Shown piece by piece: positions 21,671 to 32,160 of a DNA stretch of 64,000 nucleotides (its first letter is position 1; each line of letters begins with the position of its first letter). A program made the translations under genes and the position numbers. The notes beneath the pieces are model-generated. The model did not search any database. It had not been told where the DNA came from and saw only the letters and a list, made by a program, of their open reading frames with translations. The DNA comes from Euonymus europaeus. Taxonomy: Eukaryota; Streptophyta; Magnoliopsida; Celastrales; Celastraceae. Where the stretch lies: assembly GCA_963580455.1 (NCBI GenBank), contig OY756961.1, positions 23,417,001 through 23,481,000 of the forward strand. Direction: 5' to 3'.

Positions 21671-22241
21671 GCGTAATTATCCATTTATTATTTCAGACGG
21701 TCCTGTAAGGTCCAATTTGATTGTAGTATGTTATTATGTTCCTTAACTCAAACAATTTTACTTGCATTGCATGTATGTTCAACAACTAATTATAGCATGT
21801 AATTGGACAGTGAGAACTGCCCTACGAATTTTCCATTGACTACTAAATCAGTCTTCCTCCTACAAATTTTAATCCTAAATTATAAATTAGTTTTCACCAA
21901 TTTATTTAAAATTTCTAAATTTTGGAGCCTAACTTTCGGTACACCGGCCAAGACCTAGTTATCTCAAAAACTATATGTCAACTCAATTAAACCAAATTTT
22001 GGTATTTTTAGGTTTCAGGTCGACAACTTCCATCCATCAATAAGGATTATAAAATCCATAAAATCATGATGAGAAATTATTAAATCCAAACCATATATGC
22101 TGAAAAGTAACATACTGCGTCTGCCTAATTCTACTAAAAGCTTCATCATAAGCTCCAACACTCGGCAAATGAAAACAACAAGAAGTGTGAGTGCCATCTG
22201 CCTCATTCTATGATGACATCTCACTAATTGAACGCTGCCAC
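21671..22241. other. TPS-C 3' flank and intergenic DNA
   Basis: No gene. The right part (about 22020-22241) resembles the TPS-B 3' flank, with 'aaaagcttcatcataagctc' in common. Confidence 0.5.
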
Positions 22242-24520
22242 TTACATTGGAATTGCATCGACGAACAATGACTTGATGCAACCTTTCAGACCCGCTGAAT
22301 TAGTGTATGCATCTTTATGTTTGTAAAGGACATCCATTGCACGAGCCAAGTTCAGAAATATCATCAGGAGAGGCCTTGAGATGACGGTAGGTTTGATCAA
22401 TTCCTCGTTTATATCCTTCCATGCTTTCGATATCTTTCTCTGAAGTTCTTCTATAGCTTTTTCTTTGGAGACACCGTATGTCTTCATGTAGCACTCAATT
22501 CCTGTAGGAATATGTTCCCCTGGTCTCTCGCGCTAAAAATATCCGAATACAGTCAGGGTTATGATGATCTTGCTTGACTAAACAAGTATTGCTTTGCTTA
22601 AACACATTCGTTCGAATTCATACCTCGGTTGTTACTAAGTCATCCATAAGACGACATATTATCATTGCTGCTTCATCAATCTTCGGAAAACTCTTAAGCC
22701 ACTCGAATTCCTTCACCCCTGAGATTTCTCCCATTCCAGTGAAAGCGACAATTGCTATTATATGATAGCAAGTTGAGAGTCCAGCATTCGCCATATATTC
22801 TTCAAATCGTGGCTTGTAATCTTTGTTTAGCCACTCCGCCTCAAGGAGGTAGTATCTAAATTGCGCTTTCAGCTATTAAAAAAAACACGAACAAATTAAA
22901 TTCGCATGTGTATTTCTTACTTAGCTAGATGAAAATCAAACAAGTCAGTCAATCAATTACCTCGTCGATTGCATAAGAGAGATGGTAGGATTTTCCTTCA
23001 TTTTTGAACTCCTCCTCTTTTTCATGGAATAAATCCAAATAAGCCTTGCAGAGAAATTTCAAGCCGCGTGGTGCCTCATCCAAGAGATCACTGTCCCACC
23101 TGAAAATATGTCAATGAAGAATGTTAGCGTGGACATTGACTACACATGTAGAAAAGAAACAACAATAAATAAAAATATATCTACCCAACAAACCTTTGAA
23201 TTGAATTTGTTAGTAGCCGAAGTTCTTCAATCGTACCATATGCATCATATGTGTCGTCCAGAAAGGTCGATAGAATAACAAATTTGGTAAGAAATATCCT
23301 TGCATTCGCGTATTGTGGTTCGAAAAAGGTTGCAACACCCCATAAGTAGGTCTCCACCGGTCTATCTCTCAAGTGAGGAACGTTCTCTTCAACGTTTAAG
23401 TCCTTATGCCACCTACATTACACACAACAATTCTGCGTTAATCACAACTTATCAAATACATATAGAATATGTGTTCTATATCAAGTTTTACCTCAAAATC
23501 TCAACTAGCTCTTGTTGGTGCAATAACTGCACTCGATTAAAATCAATTTTTGCCAGCTTCAACAACAATTGATTGCATGACTCGTCTTCCTCGTAGAAAG
23601 AGATGTATCGTCTTGACTCCATTCTCGATATGCCCTTATGATAAGGATTTTCCAAAGCACAGGCTGTGTTTAGCAAATCTAGGGCTACAGTGGACTGCCA
23701 TGGACTTGAGTTTTTCACTTGTGTAGGTAAGTGCTTCGTCCACAATATCTTCCCCATTCATACTTAAATGGGAAGCCTCATATAAGCTTAGGAGGCCCTC
23801 TACGTCACTAGCTAAGCTGTTCTTGAACTTTCCATCACTATCCTTGAATTTCTCAAATACGTCTGATCGATCAATATGAGATATAACCAATACATCATCG
23901 TCCATGTATCATTTGAAATTGATTAATATTGTGAGAAAAAAATAACTTTGCTTACCACAAGACATCTTGTAACCATGTTGTCTAAATACTCGAAACAGAA
24001 GTGAAACATCGCATAGGTCATACTCATTACCATCGAACGAATTTGAGTTAAAGATTTGATTCAATTCATTTTCAATCTCAATTTCGAAGTGGTATGACAC
24101 ACCAAGGCGGCACAACAAGTCAATTAATTTCACTTTCTCCACCACCTCGCTTGTTGAGGACACCAATATATCTTTAACTTGCGCTACGAGAACTTCTATT
24201 TGTCCTGTGTACATCTTATACACCTGCAGTGATCATACAAATTAATCATGCTTAAAACTCTGTTAGTTTCAAGAAAAATTATACCTCGGGATAATCCATA
24301 ATGAGAGCGGAGAAGTTTTATCCTAGCATAGGAAAACTAACTACTATCTAGAACAGTTTGCTTGATATATAGATATATAAAACGTCATGCACATATACTT
24401 CAAAAATGCATAAAGATGTCGATAGGGTACCGATTGATCTGGAGAAAGTGCAGCTAATTCAGGCAAGGAAAGCAATATTGATGGCGGAAAATCAAAGAGT
24501 GGGCGTGAAACTTCTGTCAT
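22242..24520 (-). pseudogene. Terpene synthase TPS-C, seven exons, broken by a 2-bp deletion in exon 3
   Basis: Exons on the minus strand: 24431-24520, 23956-24223, 23492-23862, 23194-23412, 22961-23099, 22624-22872, 22242-22532. Every exon has the same length as in TPS-B except exon 3, which is 371 instead of 373 bp. The deletion falls near 23664 and shifts the frame, giving TAA at 23636-23638 and a product of about 194 residues without a catalytic domain. Downstream exons are otherwise well preserved: RDR and DDTYD (23244-23258) in exon 4, DDLVTTE in exon 6. The lesion thus looks recent. Exon 1 again lacks RR(x)8W (PPSILLSLPELAALSP). TPS-C is clearly more diverged than TPS-A and TPS-B are from each other. 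A sequencing error could mimic the deletion. Confidence 0.87.
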
Positions 24521-24613
24521 TGATATCTCAAGAAGTGATGGATAATACCAAGTGATATAAAATGAAGAACTTGTTTAATGTGCTGAGCTTAAGAAAGCAT
24601 TGTGAAATTGATG

Positions 24614-24624
24614 TCTTTATAGAC
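24614..24624 (-). promoter_or_regulatory. TPS-C TATA box
   Basis: GTCTATAAAG on the minus strand lies about 95 bp above the TPS-C ATG, at the position of the TPS-A and TPS-B TATA elements. The 16-bp palindrome is missing: the matching site reads 'ttgtgattgttttatg'. Confidence 0.5.
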
Positions 24625-24953
24625 AACATCGATCCATCAATAATGTAGGTAGGTTTGTGATTGTTTTATGATATATTTTTTAAGCTACAGCCTACAAATA
24701 ATGTAGGTAGGTTTACTTCAACAACTCACAGTCCAATAAAATTAGGGTGTGGGGCATCATGACACCGGATCCATTGAAAATTAGTCTCAATGAATGAATA
24801 TCACACTGTTAAGATATTTTGAGATAATTTTTACCATGATTTTTATCATTTTTTACATGTCAATGCTCATGATTCGTATCTCACGCAAGAAACAGGACTA
24901 CGCATGAGTCACCAAAATTGTCGCATACGCCGAAAAAGATGGGCCACTTTTAA

Positions 24954-25050
24954 CGTGGAATCAAACAAAAATGTTTGTTGTAAAGCCAGTTTTAGCACGT
25001 GACTGTAATAATAGTCTAATGAAATGAAACAAAAATGTTTGTTGTGGATC
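24954..25050. repeat. About 1.6 units of a 61-bp repeat upstream of TPS-C
   Basis: The words 'aaacaaaaatgtttgttgt' and 'ccagttttagcacgtgac' match the unit of the tandem array at 29893-30222. The array therefore probably grew from this type of TPS upstream sequence. Confidence 0.6.
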
Positions 25051-25224
25051 CCGCTGCAGCCTGCATCACTACCAATTAGAATGGTAGTTCTAAACGTATG
25101 TAAAGTTTTTATACATAATCTATGTGATCCTAATTGACATGTTGAATCAATAAATTCAAATAAAAATATTTGAAATTGTAAATTTGTTTTGGAAGCTTAA
25201 CCCAGTGACATTAACCAAGGTAAT

Positions 25225-26884
25225 GCCTCGAGAACCACAAAAAATCTTGTTTCAATACAAAACTTTACTCCCTCTCTTTCGCGCACATCTCTCTCTCTCC
25301 CTCTCAAATACAGGTCGTCGGAATCCGATCATTATTTCAACCGGAAAATGTCTAGATCAAGTGTGCCTCAACTTAAGGACACTTTTCTCTTATGATTGGC
25401 CACCTTCTTTTTTAAGATTTTTTTCGGTAGTTTAAAAGGCGTTGACAATGGGTATCATATGAGTTTTGTTATTCGGAGCTTCAGATATCACTTGAAAGTA
25501 GTGGTGGCTGAAATAGTTGATGAACTTTGATTTTCGAAAGTTGTAAGTGGCAATGTAATACGACACAAAGATAGTGACATGTAATACGACATTGTTGTCA
25601 TGTGTTCAACTTGTTTTGAGATTTCTTATCGATTTCAAAATTTTGAAACGAGCCGTGTTGCGATTGGTGCTCAAAAATCAAAGTTTCGTCATCGGTCAAT
25701 GATGATGTAGCATATGAACACCTATATTATTTTACATTGTTTCACTTTTAAATTACATTGTTTTACATTTTTATTGCATTGTTCATAATAAACATTATAA
25801 CTGGCACGCCCTATTTCTTTTTCATCCTAACAAAAAAATTAGTGTCGCCCAACAAACAAAATACAAGATTCTAACTAATGTGTCACTTTTGGGTCGAACT
25901 CTAATACGGGTGTTGTGATCTATACGTGTGAGAGAAAGGGGAGTAAGAGATAACAATGGTGGAAATGAAAGGAACACCAGCTGAACGAGGATTATTTATG
26001 TCTACAGAGTGGAAACCCCATTCACAGTGTTGGATGTAGCAATTATTTGTAATTACATTGTTCAACATATTTATTACATTATTTTACATTTTTATTGCAT
26101 TATTCATGATAAACGTTATATGAAAGCACAATGAGACTTGTATTGAGATGCATAATTATTGATTTGACAGCATAAGAGATACGCGGGAAACGGATCATGG
26201 GTTAAAGACAATTAACTTTGGTTAATCTAGATGGCACGCTGACTTGGATGCCACCTAGATTATGTGGGATTATGTATAGCAGCTTTATGTATATTTGGAA
26301 TTTTCTCAATTAGAGCGAATGCAACAATGCATTTCTAATGGTACATTAAATTTAAAAAATGGATCTCACATCTATCTCACAAAACAAACTCTCAATACAA
26401 TCAAATAAACATAACACATATTTTAATACTGATATATCGGCAAAAGACATCTCTCAATATAAAATTATTATTCAAGCCACTACCATTTCATTCCTCCATC
26501 TGATTTCTAACAAAATTACACCAAAACACATATTTTAATACAGTCACATCATCAAAAACACATATTCTAATATATCTATATTATCAAAAACACAAATTTC
26601 CATACTATTTTGTTGACCCACCAAACACTCACTATTGTGGGTGCTCTTATCACTTTATTTTTTGTTTTACTCGCCATTTGTGTACTCGTTGCATAAATCT
26701 TTGTTTGAATTTTGTTAGTTATATTTTGAATACAAAAAATGAGATTAGTTCCCTATGACTTGTTAACAATATTTTAGCAGTTTTACTAGGTATACATAAA
26801 AAATGTATCCATAGAGATCTATAATCGAGCTGGCTTGTCACATGGATTGCTAACTCAACAAGTTTGAATTGTTGAAATTTGAAA
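25225..26884. repeat. Direct duplication, copy 1
   Basis: Aligns with 27250-28576 in the same orientation. Both start at 'gcctcgagaac', share 'caaccggaaaatgtctagat', contain the same MITE and end at 'gaaatttga'. Copy 1 has extra blocks at about 25555-25660 and 25795-26060 and lacks a segment present at 27401-27455. No protein-coding gene is recognised. Confidence 0.8.
26313..26646. mobile_element. Tourist-like (PIF/Harbinger) MITE, copy 1
   Basis: Begins GAGCGAATGCAACAATG and ends in the near reverse complement (CTATTGTGGGTGCTC), with TTA on both sides (26310-26312, 26647-26649). TTA duplication, imperfect inverted ends and an AT-rich noncoding body of 334 bp fit a Tourist-like MITE. Family assignment rests on these features only. 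Confidence 0.6.
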
Positions 26885-27139
26885 AATACATTGTCAACTT
26901 TATTTCAAATTAATTGAGTCTGTCATAATTAACCCTGTTACTTTTTGTTCCTACAATTTTATTAGCACAATTACGGTTTCAAAAAAGCCATTTACATGGG
27001 AGAGAACTCTCCCACTTCTTCTCTAACGCTTTCGAAGCTGAAGAACACCATTGTTGAAAGAAACAATTGTTGGTTGTTATTCGATTTTTATTGAACTTTG
27101 AGTAGGCCAAGATCGAATTCTTAACTACTCAGTGAAAAT

Positions 27140-27250
27140 ATTAAAAAATAATGATATCTCATGTCATTTTTCATTTGTAGGTGGAACGCCTAAAAGCAAA
27201 TCGGGTTGTTGTTCCTACAGCGAACTAATTGACTGCTAGAAAGCGTAGTG
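27140..27250 (+). pseudogene. Unidentified exon-like relic, copy 1
   Basis: A pyrimidine/TTTGTAG acceptor-like stretch precedes GTGGAACGCC. The frame then reads LKANRVVVPTAN, a stop, and TARKRSASRT. A related copy lies at 31370-31530. It may be the last exon of an old gene carried by the repeats. I do not recognise the protein. Confidence 0.35.
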
Positions 27251-28576
27251 CCTCGAGAACTGCAAAAAATCTTATTTGAATACAAAACTTTACTCCCTCT
27301 CTCTCAAACACACACACATCTCTCTCTCTCTCAAACACAGGTCATCGGAATCCGATCATCATTTCAACCGGAAAATGTCTAGATCAGGTGCGCCTCAACT
27401 TATGGAGTCCAAAGATGGTGGTGGTGCACGGAGATGTCGTCAGAGTCGAGTGGATCGGCCACTTTTCTCTTATGATTGACCGCCTTCTTTTTTTAGATTT
27501 TTTCGGCAGTTTAGGAGGCTGTTGACAATGGGTGTCATATGAGTTTCGTTGTTTGGAGCTTTAGAGATCACTTGGAAATAGTGATGACTGAAACAGTGGA
27601 TGAACGACGGTTTCCAAAAGTTGTAAGTGACAATGTAAATTGAAATTTCATCGTCGGTAAGTGATAATGTAGCATATCAACACCTGTATTATTTTACATT
27701 GTTTCACTTTTTAATTATATTGTTTTACATATTTATTGCATTACTTTAGATTTTTATTACATTATTCATGATAAACGTTATATGAAAGCACAATGAGACT
27801 TGTATTGAGAGACGTGCAAGAAATGGGTCATGCGTTAAAGACAATTAACTTTGGTTAATCTAGATGACACGCTGACCTGTATGCCACCTAGATTATGTGG
27901 AATTATGTATAGCAGCTTTATGTATGTTTAGAATTTTCCCAATTAGAGCGAATGCAACAATGCATTTCTAATTGTACATTAAATTTAAAAAATGGATCCC
28001 ACATCTATCTCACAAAACAAACTCTCAATACAATCAAATGAGTATAAAACATATTTCAATACTGGCATATCAGCAAAACACATATCTCGATAAAAAATCG
28101 TTATCCATTCACATCACTACTATTTCATTTCTACATCCCATTTCTAACAAACTTACACCAAAATCAATATTGAGTCCCACCTATTTTATAAAAAGTCAAA
28201 TAACATACTCATTCACATCACCAAAACACATATTTCAATACAATCACATTTTCAGAACACATATTCTAATATAGTTATATCATCAAAAACACAAATTTCC
28301 ACACTATTTTGTTGGCCCAGCAAACACCCACCATTGTGGATGCTCTTATCACTTTGTTTTTCTATGTCATTTGTGTACTCGTTGCATAAATCTTTTTTTG
28401 AATTTGTTAGTTATATTGTGAATTCAAAAAAAGAGATTAGTTCCCTATGACTTGTAAACAATATTTTAGCTGTTTTACTAGGTATACATAAAAAATATAT
28501 CCATAGAGATATATAATCTAGCCAGCTTGCCACATGGACGGCTTACTCAACAAGTTTGAATTCTTGAAATTTGAAA
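27250..28576. repeat. Direct duplication, copy 2
   Basis: The second copy of the block at 25225-26884, offset by about 2,025 bp. It carries a short frame, MSRSGAPQLMESKDGGG..., that ends after about 35 codons; copy 1 has lost part of it. Confidence 0.8.
27946..28345. mobile_element. Tourist-like MITE, copy 2
   Basis: Same ends as copy 1 (GAGCGAATGCAACAATG; CCATTGTGGATGCTC) with TTA at 27943-27945 and 28346-28348. The body is 400 bp, 66 bp longer than copy 1. Confidence 0.6.
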
Positions 28577-28789
28577 CGAAGATTTCAAAGACATTGATTA
28601 TACTTAGCTATTACATGTTTTAATTTTTTTTTCGAATGTATTGTGACATGGTTGTCGTAGTAATTGATAGTGTGTGTGTAATGGTGTTAGGGTGATTTCA
28701 ATTACATTGGTTGTTAAAGATTTTAATTAATGTTTTTGGGGTTCTAGTTTGCTTAAATGAAGAAAATTTTAATTTTGGGTCCCAACTAT

Positions 28790-29775
28790 TTTTTTTTTAA
28801 AAGGCTTAGCCTAGAATTTATTGATCAAAGAAGAGAAAAAACCTCTCTTCGATGGCTAACAAAACACGAGGGGGGCAACACCTAACCTCGGCAACAAGAA
28901 ACAACGATAGAGAAACCAGAAAGCTAATGCATAACACATAAAAGCAACAACAGGATACAAAAGCTAAGGCATAACACATAAAAGCAAAAACAAGAAACAA
29001 CCTATTCCCTTACTCTAAATGCTAGAACCCCCAACTGTCCATCCGAAGTAGCCCTTTAACCTTGGAAGGAAGATTGCTAAAGTTGTCATACATTTCAGAC
29101 ACTTTGTTACTTGAAGCTTTAGAGGCCAAAGCATCAACCGCACCATTGAGTTCCCTGTAAACATGTTTGAAATAGATTTTCACAGAAGCACAAATTTTGG
29201 CTATATTTCTATGCAAATAAATCAAATTCCAAGGACAACTAGCTTTTTCAGACAGAATGTTTATTACAATTAATGAATCCGATTCAACAAGGAGCTTAAA
29301 AATACCTAAAGAAACTGCAAGATTTATGCCATCATATATAGCCATCATCTCAGCAAAACTGATAGAATTACATCCATAGTAATGAGAAAAACCAGCCACA
29401 AATCTACCACTACTACTTCTAATCACACCACCTCCCCCTGAATCACCAGGATTTCTCAAGGCACTGCCGTCACAATTAATAATAGAAAAATCTTGCGGAG
29501 GGGGGTTCCAATATAGAATAGAGACCATACCTTTGCTTTTTGATCGCATAGGAATGTCAAAAAGTTGACTAACATTCAAGTCATTAAGGTCTAGGTCCAT
29601 ATTCTTATCTTTGCTCTGAAACATCACCCTTATTTGATCAATTGTGGCCTTAATGATTTGCTCTCCAGATAGCAAAGTGTGATCAAACCTGCATTTTTTT
29701 CTAGCATACCACAAATTCCAACAAATAAAAGAAGGTATCATACAAGCCAAAGCTCCAATGACATTTTTCTTTTTT
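28790..29775 (-). mobile_element. 5'-truncated L1 LINE with RNase H end of ORF2
   Basis: A T run at about 28790-28800 marks the A-tail on the minus strand. An open frame (29022-29750) covers the last 242 residues of an L1 ORF2: RNase H with INCDGSA, FAEMMAI, VESDSL and GAVDALAS, all four acidic residues kept. Reverse transcriptase and endonuclease are absent. No clear target site duplication was found. Just left of the tail, 'ttttgggtcccaa' recalls the TPS upstream flank. Confidence 0.85.
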
Positions 29776-29892
29776 TTTAGATGCCACCAGGCTGTTAGAT
29801 CCTATATATCTTCTTTTATTGATATGCATGGGAGGAAAATTAGGCCCAGGGTGCAGAGAGAATCATGGCATGAGCTTTCTTGTTTACAAAAC

Positions 29893-30222
29893 AAAAATAT
29901 TATTATAATAGTCTAGTGGATTAATCTAACAAAAATATTATTATAATAGTCTAGTGGATTAATCTAACAAAAATGTTTGCAGTAAAACCAATTTTAGCAT
30001 GTGATTATAGTAGTCCAGTGGAATCAAACAAAAATGTTTGCTGTAAACCCAGTTTTAGCATGTTATTATAATAGTCCAGTGGAATCAAACAAAAATGTTT
30101 GCTGTAAATCCAGTTTTAGCATGTTATTATAATAGTCCAGTGGAATCAAACAAAAATGTTTGCAGTAAAACCCAGTTTTAGCATGTGATTATAGTAGTCC
30201 AGTGGAATCAAACAAAAATGTT
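29893..30222. repeat. Minisatellite, about 61-bp unit, roughly five copies plus two 38-bp short copies
   Basis: Units start with GAATCAAACAAAAATG at 30021, 30082, 30143 and 30205 (periods 61, 61, 62), with a degenerate unit before them and two shorter 38-bp units at the left end. Each unit has the imperfect inverted repeat AAACAAAAATGTTT. The array lies between two L1 fragments. Confidence 0.88.
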
Positions 30223-30271
30223 TGATTTTCTGTATCTTGATATTCAATAAGATGACTCTTCCTCCAAATTT

Positions 30272-31240
30272 TTTTTTTTTTTTTGAGAAAATTTATTTTT
30301 ATATATCAAAATGAGAAGGAGAAAAGCCCTCTTACGGGGGCTCACAATGGGGGACCAAACCTAACCCATCAAGGCGAGGCAAAAGCCGAAACAATAAGAT
30401 AAAAAAACCAAAAACAATGACAGAAACTTTAACATGAGAACAAAGAAACACAAAGGCATAAAACTAGAAACCTAAGCCTTTGAAAGTCTCACAACAGGAA
30501 TACCTATAAAGTCCATTTGTATGAATCCTTTAGCTTTTGTGGGAAGATCATTGTACCTGAAATAAGAGACAGACACATTGTTTTGGGAGGCTTGAGTAGC
30601 CAGCAGGTCAGCGCAGCAGTTAACTTCTCTAAAGATGTGCTTAAAATTAACATTTATATTATAGCAGCAATGCTCAATTTCCCTTTTCAGATATTGGAGA
30701 GTCCATGGACAGCTAGAGCAATTAGACAAAATATTGATGACAATCAATGAATCATATTCCACAAAAATGTGATTGAAACCCATAGAGATACCCAAAGTAA
30801 TACCTTCAAGGATAGCATTCATTTCAGCCCATGTAATGGAATTATTCCCATAGTAATTGGAAAAAGCAGCCATGAACTTACCTTTCCAGTCTCTAATGAT
30901 CCCTCCTCCTCCAGAGTCACCAAGATTACCCAAATAACTGCCATCACAATTAATTTTAATAGCATTGGGGGAGGGGGATACCAGTATAAAACACTAGTCT
31001 TAAGTTTAGGCATAGCATGATTAGTGATGTGAAAAAGCTTAGTTAAAAAAGAGTTTTGCAATTGGATCTTGTGAGCTTTAATGGAACTATGAAATATTAA
31101 AGAAACTAGATTGATAACATCGTTAATAATCCGGTTTCCAGTGAAAAGCATATCGTCATACCTGGTTTTGTTCCTAGATTGCCAGAGACACCAGCAAATA
31201 CAAGCAGGAAGAATGCATGCTAAAGAGCCAAAATCATGTT
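30272..31240 (-). mobile_element. 5'-truncated L1 LINE, second copy, with frameshift
   Basis: A T run at about 30272-30285 is the reverse-strand A-tail. ORF2 remnants are 30472-30933 (RNase H with WAEMNAI, VEYDSL, NCCADLLA) and 30960-31151 in another frame (LYWYPPPP). The frame change lies near 30940, just before the first RNase H aspartate. It belongs to the same L1 subfamily as 28790-29775 (shared LYW.PPP, GDSGGGG, VINILS) and has the same orientation. Confidence 0.83.
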
Positions 31241-31369
31241 ATATGATTAAATTAGATTAGATTTAATATTTCAAGTTATATGATTAGTTCCTTATTAGCT
31301 TGGCGAATAATCATGTCCCTTCTTATTCAATGAATGTAGTGAACTATGACTTGCAAGAATATTGTTGTT

Positions 31370-31530
31370 GATTTGCAAAAGAAATTAATGAGATCTCATG
31401 TCATTCTAATTTGTAGGTGGAAAGCCTACAAGGGAACTGGGTTGTTGTTCCTACAGCGAATTAATCGAATGCTAGAAAGCATGAGGCTCTGTGGACCAAA
31501 CGCAATGAACAAGTCAAGAAACAATAATCT
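31370..31530 (+). pseudogene. Unidentified exon-like relic, copy 2
   Basis: After an acceptor-like TTTGTAG the frame reads VESLQGNWVVVPTAN, a stop, then ARKHEALWTKRNEQVKKQ and a second stop at about 31530. It parallels 27140-27250. The conserved acceptor and the coding-like end suggest the last exon of a lost gene; no identification is offered. Confidence 0.35.
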
Positions 31531-31959
31531 ATGACTTTCTCATATTTTGGTAATATTTTATAATAACTTCATCAGATTCTGTGATTCTTCATTGATTTCC
31601 CTGATTTTGTGATTCATCAGGGCCACAAAATGGATGACATTGTCATAACAAAAATCAAACACAATCAATAGTGGTAGTCAATAAGATTGGATACTCCATC
31701 TTTTCTTTGGTTGTCTTGTGCTCAAACATGGAAGAAATACTTTGTTTCGGCTTCATTAAATCTTCATATTTTTGTCTTGCATCATTGTGAGTGTTGTTAT
31801 GCTTCCCTTCATGATTCAAGATCGTTGCTACTTCTTCCAATTTTTAAACCCCTATCAACAAATGGTTACATATAGAGAATATATATGTTGGATCATATAT
31901 CATTTTGAGACTAAATTGGATAATATGTTGCCAAAAGGTTTTAAGATGAAAACGACCCT

Positions 31960-32098
<139 letters not shown>

Positions 32099-32103
32099 TA
32101 CTG

Positions 32104-32160
32104 ATTGAGGCATGCAGTTAATATATATTCCACGAAATCATAAAGGCATAGAATCATGCT
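32104..32160 (-). pseudogene. TPS-D 3' flank relic
   Basis: 'attgaggcatgcagt' and 'aaatcataaaggcatagaa' match the TPS-B 3' flank at 15337-15390. With exon 1 at 35503-35592 it frames a locus whose other exons are missing. Confidence 0.65.

Noticed and set aside
27972..28274. 100-residue His/Thr-rich frame
   Set aside because: It lies inside the MITE body and is not conserved in the first copy.
29893..30222. CRISPR array, considered because of regular spacing
   Set aside because: Units are contiguous 61-bp tandem copies with no unique spacers, and the DNA is of plant nuclear type.
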